A stretch of DNA of 64,000 bases, from contig JBBQBB010000003.1 of NCBI GenBank assembly GCA_038317095.1, positions 1 through 64,000 on the forward strand, in the 5' to 3' direction. Source of the stretch: JAGXTF01 sp038317095 (lineage in GTDB: Bacteria > Bacteroidota > Bacteroidia > NS11-12g > UBA955). Below are positions 27,081 through 35,520 of this stretch, one piece after another (position 1 is the first letter of the stretch; each line of letters opens with the position of its first letter). A model generated the notes under the pieces. The model saw only the letters and a program-made list of their open reading frames with translations, was not told the DNA's origin and did not search any database. Both the position numbers and the translations under genes were made by a program.

Positions 27081-27950
27081 ATGCATACTGCAGAAAATAT
27101 AGTTCAAACGGAAGAAAAGTGGGATATGGTAATTCAATCCAAAAGTGGATTGTTTGATATAAATTTTAAGGATTTATGGCATTATCGAGATCTTTTAATA
27201 ATGCTTATACGCAGAGATTTTGTAAGCGTTTATAAGCAAACTTTGTTGGGCCCATGGTGGATGCTTTTACAACCCCTATTCACAACCATTACGTTCACCA
27301 TCGTATTTGGAAACCTGGCGGAAATTAGTACGGACGGATTGCCGAAACCGCTGTTTTATTTGGCGGGCATTACTGCCTGGAATTATTTCGCGGGCTGTCT
27401 TACGACTACAAGTACTGTATTTACATCCAATGCATCCATTTTTAGTAAAGTATATTTTCCAAGATTAATTATTCCTATTAGTGTTGTCGTGAGTAATCTT
27501 ATAAAATTAGGTGTACAAATGGTTTTATTTATTGCACTGTTGGTTTATTATGGATTTACATCCTACGGGTTTCATATAACATGGAGCCTGGCGTTATTCC
27601 CACTGGTAGTTTGTTTGCTCGCAATGATGGGTTTGGGCTTTGGATTAATAGTGACGGCTATGACCACAAAATACAGGGATATGGCGTTCTTAATTGGTTT
27701 TGGTGTGCAACTTTTAATGTACGCCACTCCTGTTATTTATCCACTGAGTGTAGTTCCAGAAAAATTTAAAACTTTTATTTTATTGAATCCTATGACGGGT
27801 GTCATCGAAACTTTCAGGCAATCGTTTTTTGGTCAAGGAGCACTATCTTGGAATATGCTTGCGTATTCTATTGGATTTTCTATTTTTATTTTAATTGCTG
27901 GTGTTTTGTCTTTTAATATTGCTGAGAAAAATTTTGTTGATACTGTATAA
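27081..27950 (+). CDS. wzm: O-antigen/polysaccharide ABC transporter permease
   Basis: 289 residues from the ATG at 27081; a longer in-frame start at 27015 would run back into rffA. About six transmembrane helices follow the soluble N-terminus (HYRDLLIMLIRRDFVSVYKQ, LLGPWWMLLQPLFTTITFTI). LGPWW and the C-terminal LLNPMTGVIETFRQSFF are typical of Wzm/TagG permeases. It forms the inner-membrane channel that exports a complete undecaprenyl-linked glycan. Its stop overlaps the ATG of the ATPase gene. Confidence 0.93.
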   Translation: MHTAENIVQTEEKWDMVIQSKSGLFDINFKDLWHYRDLLIMLIRRDFVSVYKQTLLGPWWMLLQPLFTTITFTIVFGNLAEISTDGLPKPLFYLAGITAWNYFAGCLTTTSTVFTSNASIFSKVYFPRLIIPISVVVSNLIKLGVQMVLFIALLVYYGFTSYGFHITWSLALFPLVVCLLAMMGLGFGLIVTAMTTKYRDMAFLIGFGVQLLMYATPVIYPLSVVPEKFKTFILLNPMTGVIETFRQSFFGQGALSWNMLAYSIGFSIFILIAGVLSFNIAEKNFVDTV

Positions 27951-29221
27951 TGTCCAAGGTAATTAAAGTAGAAAATTTATCAAAAGTTTATCGCCTCGGT
28001 GAGATTGGCACTGGCACTTTAAAGAATGATATAAGCCGCTGGTGGAAAACCAAAATTTTAAGACAAGAAGATCCATTTCTGAAAATTGGAGAGGCAAATG
28101 ATCGATCTGTAAAGGGGTCTAGTGAAGTTGTTTATAGTTTAAAAGATATTAATTTTGATATTGAAAAAGGGGATGCGGTAGGGATTATTGGAAAAAATGG
28201 TGCCGGCAAAAGTACCTTATTAAAAATATTGAGTAGAATTACAGCACCTACCACTGGCGTAGTAAAGTTAAAGGGCAGGGTTGCCAGTTTATTAGAAGTG
28301 GGTACAGGCTTTCATCCAGAGCTTACGGGTAGAGAAAATATATATTTGAACGGTGCAATTCTTGGGATGCGAAAAAATGAAATCTCAAGAAAAATGGATG
28401 AAATTATTGCTTTTAGCGGCGTTGAACGCTACATAGATACTCCAGTAAAAAGATACAGCAGTGGTATGTATGTGCGACTGGCATTTGCGGTTGCTGCACA
28501 CTTAGAAAGTGAAATCATGATTGTAGATGAAGTGCTGGCTGTAGGGGATATGGAGTTTCAAAAAAAGTGCCTTGGAAAAATGAATGACGTTACCAGTAAG
28601 GAGGGCCGAACCGTATTGTTTGTCAGTCACAATATTGCGGCGGTCAAAAGCTTGTGCAATAAAGGAATCGTGCTGAATAATGGTGCTTTGGTTTATGAAG
28701 GTACTCAATCTGAAGCTGTTAGAACCTATCATTCTTTGCATTCAAGTAATTCCGAATATTTTCATACAGGGGATCCTCAATTTGCCATAGGAAATGAGAA
28801 CATTAGGGTTATTTCTTTTTCAGTAAATCCGCCAAAAGCAGAAATGATTGAGGTGAGTTCAGGATTTAACTTTACTGTCGAGTTTATAAATTACAAAGCG
28901 AATATTAATCTGGATGTGACATTTGAACTGCGCACCATTGATGATATTACCGTGTTTCATAATGGAATAGTAGTTAGCTCTAACAGAGATTCACTTGCAG
29001 GAAAATACCGTGTTTCTGGATATGTTGAACCCTTTTTGTTGAATGCAGGAATGTATAAATTCAGTATAATTTTTGGCGAAAACTCTACATTTGTTTTATG
29101 CCATGTGCCTGAAATTGTTAATTTTGAAATATCTAATGAAGCTTCTGGAGTGAATTTAAATAGCATTCCAGGAATACTTCGATTGCCACTTGAATTTAAG
29201 GCTGTGTATTTAAATACCTGA
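27950..29221 (+). CDS. wzt: Polysaccharide ABC transporter ATPase with C-terminal cargo domain
   Basis: 423 residues. The ATPase domain covers about 1-250 with Walker A GKNGAGKST at about 81-89, the signature YSSGMYVRLAFAVA and Walker B IMIVDEVLAVGD. Residues about 290-415 form an immunoglobulin-like Wzt_C domain. In E. coli O8/O9a the same domain reads the terminal methyl or phosphomethyl cap of the O antigen. Chain termination by a modification is therefore likely here as well. It is transcribed with wzm (TAATG overlap). Confidence 0.93.
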   Translation: MSKVIKVENLSKVYRLGEIGTGTLKNDISRWWKTKILRQEDPFLKIGEANDRSVKGSSEVVYSLKDINFDIEKGDAVGIIGKNGAGKSTLLKILSRITAPTTGVVKLKGRVASLLEVGTGFHPELTGRENIYLNGAILGMRKNEISRKMDEIIAFSGVERYIDTPVKRYSSGMYVRLAFAVAAHLESEIMIVDEVLAVGDMEFQKKCLGKMNDVTSKEGRTVLFVSHNIAAVKSLCNKGIVLNNGALVYEGTQSEAVRTYHSLHSSNSEYFHTGDPQFAIGNENIRVISFSVNPPKAEMIEVSSGFNFTVEFINYKANINLDVTFELRTIDDITVFHNGIVVSSNRDSLAGKYRVSGYVEPFLLNAGMYKFSIIFGENSTFVLCHVPEIVNFEISNEASGVNLNSIPGILRLPLEFKAVYLNT

Positions 29222-29228
29222 GCAAATC

Positions 29229-29639
29229 ATGAATAAAAACCCTGAAATTTTTACATTCTTAACCATAGGCGAATCTGCAATTGGCTATATTTCTGTATCA
29301 GAAAATCAAAAAGACATTCCGTTTAACGTGAAAAGAGTTTTTTGGGCGTATTATACCCCTCATCACGTTATCCGTGGCAACCACGCACATTTTCAAACTG
29401 AAATGGTGCTTTTGGCAACCTCTGGTATTATTGAGGTCGAAACGGAAACCATTGAAGGCAAAAAAGACTCATTTATTTTAAATCAACCCGATCAGGGACT
29501 GTTTTTGCCAAAATTATGTTGGCATAGAATGAAATATTCTCACAATGCGGTTCAGCTTGTTTTGGCTTCAGAACTTTATGATGAATCTGATTATATTCGT
29601 GATTATTTTGATTTTGAAAAACTAAAAAATGGAATTTAA
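29229..29639 (+). CDS. fdtA: dTDP-4-keto-6-deoxyglucose 3,4-ketoisomerase (FdtA/QdtA-like)
   Basis: 136 residues of a cupin fold in the FdtA/WxcM family: FNVKRVFWAYYTPHHVIRGN, HAHFQTEMVLLATSG, LPKLCWHRMKYS, and the signature LVLASELYDESDYIRDYFDF. The enzyme moves the keto group from C4 to C3 so that an aminotransferase (FdtB, at 35513) can make a 3-amino-3,6-dideoxyhexose. Whether the product is the galacto (Fdt) or gluco (Qdt) form cannot be told from sequence alone. It overlaps the next gene by 11 bp. Confidence 0.88.
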   Translation: MNKNPEIFTFLTIGESAIGYISVSENQKDIPFNVKRVFWAYYTPHHVIRGNHAHFQTEMVLLATSGIIEVETETIEGKKDSFILNQPDQGLFLPKLCWHRMKYSHNAVQLVLASELYDESDYIRDYFDFEKLKNGI

Positions 29640-30360
29640 ATTTAATTCGTTTAAAAATCGGGCAGTAGATCCAAATCTTACCAAATGGGAGAAAATTGGA
29701 TTCCCGGATGAGTATAGAAAAGGCAGAGAATACGATATATTTTTAGATATTTCTAACAAACTTGATTTGGAAAGAGAGAACAAAAGGATATTGGATATAG
29801 GCTGCGGATGTGGAGATTTAGTCACCATTTTGGCTAAACATTCGGAAGCTATGAACAACGAACTTGTACTCGTAGATTCAGCAGAAATGTTATCAAACAT
29901 TGATGATCCTATAGTTATTAATAACAATAAAATTAAACTGCTTCCAGGGAGATTTCCTGAAGAACTGAGTTCATTTATTCAAACAGAAAAGAATAGTTTT
30001 GATGCAATTCTTGTTTACAGTGTTATACAATATGTTTTTTTGGAATCGAGTATATTTTCATTTATTCATTCTTGTGTGGATCTTTTAAAACCCGGTGGAT
30101 TGTTATTGATTGGTGATATTCCAAATATCTCCGTACGAGAAAGATTCTTAAAAAGTGATGCCGGATTGGAATTTATGAAAAACAGCGAAAATTCAACTGG
30201 AATTATACAGCATGAAAATTATGAAAGAATGGACGACAGTATTTTATTTGCAATAATGTCAAGATTTAGGTCATTTAACTGTGAAACTTATTTATTACCC
30301 CAAAATCCAAAATTGCCATTTGGTAACCGACGTGAGGATATCATTATTAAAAAAAGATGA
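29629..30360 (+). CDS. Class I SAM-dependent methyltransferase
   Basis: 243 residues. Motif I is ILDIGCGCGDLVTIL at about residue 48, with LVLVDSAEML as motif II and ILVYSVIQYVF then LLKPGGLLLIGDIP as later motifs. Sugar N- or O-methylation is the usual role in a locus of this kind, and a product such as an N-methylated amino sugar would suit its place between fdtA and an acyltransferase. The start overlaps fdtA by 11 bp and the end overlaps the next gene by 4 bp. Confidence 0.85.
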   Translation: MEFKFNSFKNRAVDPNLTKWEKIGFPDEYRKGREYDIFLDISNKLDLERENKRILDIGCGCGDLVTILAKHSEAMNNELVLVDSAEMLSNIDDPIVINNNKIKLLPGRFPEELSSFIQTEKNSFDAILVYSVIQYVFLESSIFSFIHSCVDLLKPGGLLLIGDIPNISVRERFLKSDAGLEFMKNSENSTGIIQHENYERMDDSILFAIMSRFRSFNCETYLLPQNPKLPFGNRREDIIIKKR

Positions 30361-31040
30361 AAAAAAGTAAAAAATTAATTATTTTCGGAGATTCTGCTTT
30401 TGCCGAGGTTGCCTATGAATATTTTACGCATGACTCTGCCTACGAAGTTGTTGCTTTCACAGTGTCTGAAGAGTTTTTGAAAAGAACAGAACTTTTTGGG
30501 CTGCCAATTGTATCGTTCGAAACGGTTTTTACATTATTTCCCCCAGGTGATTGCGAAATGCATGTTGCTTTGGTGTATAATACTTTGAATAGGGTTCGCG
30601 CAGATTTTTATTCCAAAGCAAAACAACTTGGGTATAAACTTGCAAACTATATTAGTTCGAAAGCCTTTGTATGGCCGAATGTTGTTATGGGGGATAATGT
30701 ATTTGTTTTTGAAGACAATACAGTTCAACCTTTTGTTAAATTGGGTTCAAATATAGTTTTATGGAGTGGAAATCATATAGGCCATCATTCTGTTTTGGGT
30801 GATCACTTATTTATTTCATCCCATGTTGTTATCAGTGGATTTTGTACTATTGGCAATTTTACTTTTATGGGTGTTAATTCTACTGTTGGGAATAATATTA
30901 ATATTGGTGTAGATTGTTTAATTGGAGCAGGTTGTTTAATAGTAAAAGATACTGGAGATGGCAGGTTATTTAAGGGCATTCCTGCAGTTGCAGATGGATT
31001 GTCGGTATACGAAAAATTCAAAATTAACCAAAATATATAA
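30357..31040 (+). CDS. PglD/NeuD-type sugar acyltransferase
   Basis: 227 residues. An N-terminal Rossmann-like half (KLIIFGDSAFAEVAYEYF) leads into left-handed beta-helix repeats with VVMGDNVFVFEDNTVQPFV, GNHIGHHSVLGDHLFISSHV and TIGNFTFMGVNSTVG; it ends in LIGAGCLIVKDTGDG. This two-part layout is that of PglD, NeuD and similar acyltransferases, which acylate amino sugars using acetyl-CoA. It could acylate the 3- or 4-amino group made by FdtB or RffA. Gene overlaps on both sides favour co-translation with the methyltransferase. Confidence 0.85.
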   Translation: MKKSKKLIIFGDSAFAEVAYEYFTHDSAYEVVAFTVSEEFLKRTELFGLPIVSFETVFTLFPPGDCEMHVALVYNTLNRVRADFYSKAKQLGYKLANYISSKAFVWPNVVMGDNVFVFEDNTVQPFVKLGSNIVLWSGNHIGHHSVLGDHLFISSHVVISGFCTIGNFTFMGVNSTVGNNINIGVDCLIGAGCLIVKDTGDGRLFKGIPAVADGLSVYEKFKINQNI

Positions 31041-31051
31041 ATAATATAATA

Positions 31052-31900
31052 ATGGAAAATTCAGAAAAATCAAAGCAGAATATTGCGCATTATGGGATTA
31101 GTGAATTTACAACATCTGGAGACAATATTGCATTCCATGCCGAAGAAATACTTTTAAAGGGGTATACTATTGTGCCAAATATATTGAATGATGCCCTTAT
31201 CGTCACGGCGAAAGAAAAATTAGAGACTGTTTATAATACACAATTGAAGGAAGTTGGAGAGGAAGTAATGGAAGCCTTAGGTGATAAAAATATAGCTAGG
31301 TCTTTGCTGGTTTACGATGATTTCTTCCTACATAAAATCACATTAAATTCTACGGTTCAGTCAATTGTTGCCAAAGTATTAGGTGAGTATTTTATTTTAC
31401 GAGAACAAAATGCGATAATAAACAGAGCAAAATCTGAAAATTATCAATTGAGATGGCACAGAGATTTAATGTATCAACATTTTACGTATTCAAGGCCATT
31501 TGCTGTGAGTGCTTTGTTCTGTCTAGAAGAGTTTACCGAATTAACCGGTGGCACTTGGATTTTACCTGCTAGCCAGAAAACCGAAGCATTCCCATCCAAT
31601 GAATATATTATGGCAAATGAAGTGTGCGTGAATGCGCCCAAAGGCTCTGTTATTGTATTTGATTCTATGTTATACCATCGTGCGGGTCAAAACAATTCTG
31701 AGATTGACCGCATAGGGATTAACAATATGTACGTTCATCCCTATATAAAACAGCCAATTAGTTTTCCAAAACAATTGAATGGAAAATACAGCGAAGATCC
31801 CTTTTTAAACAAGTTCTTAGGTTACGACAGTGATACGGACGACAATGTCGTAAATTGGCGTATGAGACGTTACAGTAGATCTAGCAAGGGACCCGCATGA
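31052..31900 (+). CDS. PhyH-like Fe(II)/2-oxoglutarate dioxygenase (2 of 2)
   Basis: 282 residues. The iron triad is H136 and D138 in WHRDLMYQH and H209 in LYHRAGQN; DRIGINNMYVHPYI contains the likely 2-oxoglutarate Arg. It is a paralogue of the gene at 21263 but clearly divergent. Its ATGA overlap with the second beta-propeller gene suggests the pair act in sequence on one intermediate. The substrate is unknown. Confidence 0.82.
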   Translation: MENSEKSKQNIAHYGISEFTTSGDNIAFHAEEILLKGYTIVPNILNDALIVTAKEKLETVYNTQLKEVGEEVMEALGDKNIARSLLVYDDFFLHKITLNSTVQSIVAKVLGEYFILREQNAIINRAKSENYQLRWHRDLMYQHFTYSRPFAVSALFCLEEFTELTGGTWILPASQKTEAFPSNEYIMANEVCVNAPKGSVIVFDSMLYHRAGQNNSEIDRIGINNMYVHPYIKQPISFPKQLNGKYSEDPFLNKFLGYDSDTDDNVVNWRMRRYSRSSKGPA

Positions 31901-32814
31901 AAATTTTCAGAAAGGGGTTGATTTATTGTCCAGATGGAACTTTACCATGGGCAAAAACGCACGCAATGAACCCTACAGTTGAAATTGTCAGTGAAAATGT
32001 TATACGTGTTTATTTTTCATCTTTAGATGAAAATAATGTCGGCAGAATTGGATATGTAGATTTAAATGCAAACAATCCCAAAGAAATTCTATATTTAACA
32101 AAAGAACCTATTCTTCAAACTGGTCTTAAGGGAACATTCGATCACAATGGTATGGTTCCTTCATCAATTGTCGTAGATGGTTCGCGAAAATATTTATATT
32201 ATTACGGATTTCAATTGGTAAAAGACATTCGTTTCTTGATTTTTAGTGGACTGGCAATCAGTGAGGATGAAGGAAAAACATTTCTTAGATTTGAAAATGT
32301 ACCCGTATTAGACCGAAACAATGTGGATTTATATGTCAGGTCTTTGCCCCATGTAATTAAAACTGAAAAAACATGGAAAGTGTGGTATTCAGGTGTAAAT
32401 GAATGGACCCAAATTTTAGGGAAAGAATTGCCCGTTGGAAATATCAGATATACTGAGTCTGCCGATGGAATGCATTTTGATAAAGAGAAAATAGTCACAT
32501 GTTTGGAGCCTAATCAGGATGAATTTTCCCTTTCCCGGGCGTTTGTATTTAAACAAAATGATAAGTGGAATATGTTATTTTCGCGAAGGATGCGAAACAA
32601 TGATTTATATCAACTGGGATTTGCATCTTCAACTGACGGTATTGTTTGGACGCGTGATGATGAAAAATTGAAAATAGAGCCAAGTTTGGATGCTTGGGAT
32701 AATGAAATGATTTGTTACTCCTCCTTAATAAGCATTCAAAATAAAAATTACCTTTTCTATAATGGAAATAAATTTGGGGCAACCGGCTTTGGTTACGCTG
32801 AGGTAGAATTCTAA
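31897..32814 (+). CDS. Glycosidase-like beta-propeller protein (paralogue 2 of 3)
   Basis: 305 residues, no signal peptide. Blade-like repeats include FRKGLIYCPDGTLPWAKTHA, IRVYFSSLDENNVGRIGYVD, YLYYYGFQLVKDI, WKVWYSGVNEW, and the C-terminal DAWDNEMICYSS with YLFYNGNKFGATGFGYAEV. The last block aligns by eye with paralogues 1 and 3. As in the others, a cytoplasmic place argues against ordinary glycan degradation. It may be a sugar-modifying enzyme or a binding protein for an activated sugar. Confidence 0.75.
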   Translation: MKIFRKGLIYCPDGTLPWAKTHAMNPTVEIVSENVIRVYFSSLDENNVGRIGYVDLNANNPKEILYLTKEPILQTGLKGTFDHNGMVPSSIVVDGSRKYLYYYGFQLVKDIRFLIFSGLAISEDEGKTFLRFENVPVLDRNNVDLYVRSLPHVIKTEKTWKVWYSGVNEWTQILGKELPVGNIRYTESADGMHFDKEKIVTCLEPNQDEFSLSRAFVFKQNDKWNMLFSRRMRNNDLYQLGFASSTDGIVWTRDDEKLKIEPSLDAWDNEMICYSSLISIQNKNYLFYNGNKFGATGFGYAEVEF

Positions 32815-32840
32815 ATAATAAAAGCAAAACAAAAAAACAT

Positions 32841-33593
32841 ATGGCACAAATCGAATGGACTAGAGCTTCACAAGATCAACTAGAGGCAAGAAAGCAATTT
32901 AGGGAAATGTTTACCAACAGCCCAATTCCTATTGAGGATATTTTCGTTAATTTTGGGTTGTACATGCGCAGTTCTTATTTGGCGAATGTATTATGCATGA
33001 ACGAAATATATCAAAAAATATTACACTTACCCGGTGTTATTATGGAATTTGGAACATGGTGGGGAAGTAACCTGGCTATTTTTAACAATTTAAGAGGTGT
33101 ATACGAACCTTACAATTACAGCAGGAAAGTAATAGGATTCGATACGTTTACAGGTTACCCTGACATTCTAATGGAAAAAGACCGTGACTCCCCATGGTTA
33201 AAAACAGGAAATTATGCTGTTCCAGAAGATTATGTAGATTATTTAAGTCAAGTATTATCTTACCATGAAAAAGAAAATCCATTGCCACATAAAAAAAAGT
33301 TTGATTTGGTAAAAGGGGATGTGACAGTTACGCTACCGAATTATTTTCAAGAGCATCCTGAAACAATTGTTGCTATGGCTTTTCTAGATCTTGGAATTTA
33401 TGACGCAACAAAAAAAACACTTGAACACTTGATGCCTAGATTGGTAAAAGGTTCAGTTCTTGTTTTCGATGAAATAAACTGCCCTGAAATGCCAGGCGAA
33501 ACTGCTGCATTAATGGAAGTAATTGGTTTGAGTAAATTTAAAATTGAAAGATCGCAATTTACCCCAGATCGCAATTTTCTAACCATTGAATAA
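32841..33593 (+). CDS. TylF/MycF-like methyltransferase
   Basis: 250 residues. A SAM-binding segment GVIMEFGTWWGSNLAIFNNL and a second, VIGFDTFTGYPDI, are followed by AMAFLDLGIYDATKKTLEHL and VKGSVLVFDEINCPEMPGE; the paired acidic residues in the last two may hold Mg. This order matches the TylF/MycF family of sugar O-methyltransferases. It sits between two propeller genes and could methylate the same sugar. Confidence 0.8.
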   Translation: MAQIEWTRASQDQLEARKQFREMFTNSPIPIEDIFVNFGLYMRSSYLANVLCMNEIYQKILHLPGVIMEFGTWWGSNLAIFNNLRGVYEPYNYSRKVIGFDTFTGYPDILMEKDRDSPWLKTGNYAVPEDYVDYLSQVLSYHEKENPLPHKKKFDLVKGDVTVTLPNYFQEHPETIVAMAFLDLGIYDATKKTLEHLMPRLVKGSVLVFDEINCPEMPGETAALMEVIGLSKFKIERSQFTPDRNFLTIE

Positions 33594-33604
33594 TTCCACT
33601 TCAA

Positions 33605-34537
33605 ATGGAATGGCTTAAAAAGGGTTTGGTTTATTCACCCAATGCAAAAAATTGGTGGAATAAAAAATATGCAATGTACCCAACGCCATTTCTTATTGAG
33701 AAAAAAAATATTATTCGTGTTTTTTTTGGAACAGTGGATGATAATTTCTTTGGCCGCACTTCGTATGTTGATCTTAATGCAGATCATCCTGAAATAATAA
33801 TGTACAATCCCAATGAATATATTCTCGACATCGGCGAAAATGGGACATTCGATGATTGTGGTGCTACGCCTGCAAGTGTGATTCAAAAGGACGGCAAATT
33901 GCAACTTTATTATAGTGGATTTTGTAGGTCATTTCAGACTCCATATCATATTTTTTCTGGAATTGCAATTTCTGAAGATTATTTGAATTTTGAGAAAATC
34001 AGCAAAGTACCTTTTATGGACAGAACATCGATGGAATATTTTGACCGGGCTGGCCATGCGGTAATATTTGATGAAGGAATTTACAAATGTTGGTACGTTT
34101 CAGGTGTGAAATGGGAAACTATAAATTCTGAATTATTTCAGAATAAAAAAATGCCAGTACACACAATTCGTTTCGCAAGTTCAATTGATTCCATTCATTG
34201 GGTTTCATTGGAAGAACCCTGCATTCCATTTTTAGGTGAGGATGAATTTGGATTTGGGCGTCCTTGGGTTTACAAGGAGGGCGACATTTATAGAATGTGG
34301 TATTCTGTGAGAAGTCGAAGTAAGCCATATTGCATGGGATATGCTGAGTCTTTAGACGGAATAAATTGGTCACGAAAAGACGCTGAAGTTGGTATTGAAA
34401 AATCTGATGTTGGATGGGATAGTTCCATGATTTGTTATGGTGCAGTAATTAGAGTAAAAAATAAAACATACATGTTTTATAATGGAAATAATCATGGAGA
34501 AACAGGTTTTGGTTTCGCAGAATTAATTAAATGGTAA
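33605..34537 (+). CDS. Glycosidase-like beta-propeller protein (paralogue 3 of 3)
   Basis: 310 residues, no signal peptide. The N-terminal WLKKGLVYSPNAKNWWNKKY and the blades IRVFFGTVDDNFFGRTSYVD, LQLYYSGFC, YKCWYVSGVKW, IYRMWYSVRS and WDSSMICYGAVI with YMFYNGNNHGETGFGFAEL match paralogue 2 most closely. The two genes are separated only by the TylF-like gene, suggesting a tandem duplication around it. Its end overlaps the FemAB-like gene by 7 bp. Confidence 0.75.
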   Translation: MEWLKKGLVYSPNAKNWWNKKYAMYPTPFLIEKKNIIRVFFGTVDDNFFGRTSYVDLNADHPEIIMYNPNEYILDIGENGTFDDCGATPASVIQKDGKLQLYYSGFCRSFQTPYHIFSGIAISEDYLNFEKISKVPFMDRTSMEYFDRAGHAVIFDEGIYKCWYVSGVKWETINSELFQNKKMPVHTIRFASSIDSIHWVSLEEPCIPFLGEDEFGFGRPWVYKEGDIYRMWYSVRSRSKPYCMGYAESLDGINWSRKDAEVGIEKSDVGWDSSMICYGAVIRVKNKTYMFYNGNNHGETGFGFAELIKW

Positions 34538-35520
34538 ATTATTCAGTAAAAAGATATAATTCAGAATTACTGGGTTATTGGAATTCTTTCATTAAGGAAT
34601 CAAAAAATGCAACCTTTTTGCTAGATCGTAATTACATGGATTATCATAAGCATAGATTTGCCGATTATTCTTTAATGGTTTATAATGGCAATGAACTTAT
34701 AGCTTTGCTTCCGTTAAATATTGTTGAGACTGAAGTATACAGCCACCAAGGATTAACATATGGTGGTTTTGTATTTGGTAAAAATATAAGAATCAAAGAA
34801 GCGATGGAATGTGTTTATTCAGTGTTAAAGTATTTGGAAGAGAATGGAATTGAAAAATTAAATTTGAAATTGCTTCCCGACTTTTATACCACAATGCCAG
34901 CGGATGACATCAAATACATTTTATGGATGTTAGATGCAGAGAATTACAGAATGGATACGGCCATGTCTGTGTTTAAAGGGCAGGAATTGAATTACCAAGA
35001 AAGAAGGAAAAGGAGCATAAATAAATCAAAAAAAATGAATCCAGAAATAAAATCTACTGGTCATAAGGAATTCGAAGTATTTTGGGAAAATATTCTAGAA
35101 CCCAATTTGATGGATAGATATGGAGTAAAGCCTGTGCATACTTTAGAGGAAATCCTATGTCTTTATAACTATTTTCCCGAAAATATTCGCCAATACAACG
35201 TGTATGTAAATGGAAAAATTATGGCAGGTGCAACCATTTATTCCACGGACTATGTTTCGCATGCTCAATATATAAGTGGAAGTCCACTGGGAAGGGCAGA
35301 AGGCCATTTGGACTATTTATTTGACTATTTAATTAAAAATGAACTCCAAATAAAAAACGTATTTGACCTTGGGATTTGCAATGAAGAAAATGGGAGAAAT
35401 TTTAACCAAGGTTTGCTTGATTGGAAAGAAGGTTTTGGAGGACGGGCATGCATTCATTATTTCTATTCTATATTACCCGCATCTAAAGATAAATTATTAC
35501 ATCATTTGAACTATGCATAA
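34531..35520 (+). CDS. FemAB/BioF2-like GNAT transferase
   Basis: 329 residues in two GNAT-like halves. The first (FLLDRNYMDYHKHRFADYSL, ELIALLPLNIVETEVYSHQG) resembles BioF2/FemAB, and the second (YVNGKIMAGATIYSTDYVSH, FDLGICNEENGRNFNQGLLD) has the closing WKEGFGG block. FemAB proteins transfer amino acids from tRNA to peptidoglycan; related GNATs transfer acyl groups. Placed next to the FdtB aminotransferase, it might attach an amino acid or acyl group to the new amino sugar. The overlap with both neighbours favours co-translation. Confidence 0.75.
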   Translation: MVNYSVKRYNSELLGYWNSFIKESKNATFLLDRNYMDYHKHRFADYSLMVYNGNELIALLPLNIVETEVYSHQGLTYGGFVFGKNIRIKEAMECVYSVLKYLEENGIEKLNLKLLPDFYTTMPADDIKYILWMLDAENYRMDTAMSVFKGQELNYQERRKRSINKSKKMNPEIKSTGHKEFEVFWENILEPNLMDRYGVKPVHTLEEILCLYNYFPENIRQYNVYVNGKIMAGATIYSTDYVSHAQYISGSPLGRAEGHLDYLFDYLIKNELQIKNVFDLGICNEENGRNFNQGLLDWKEGFGGRACIHYFYSILPASKDKLLHHLNYA

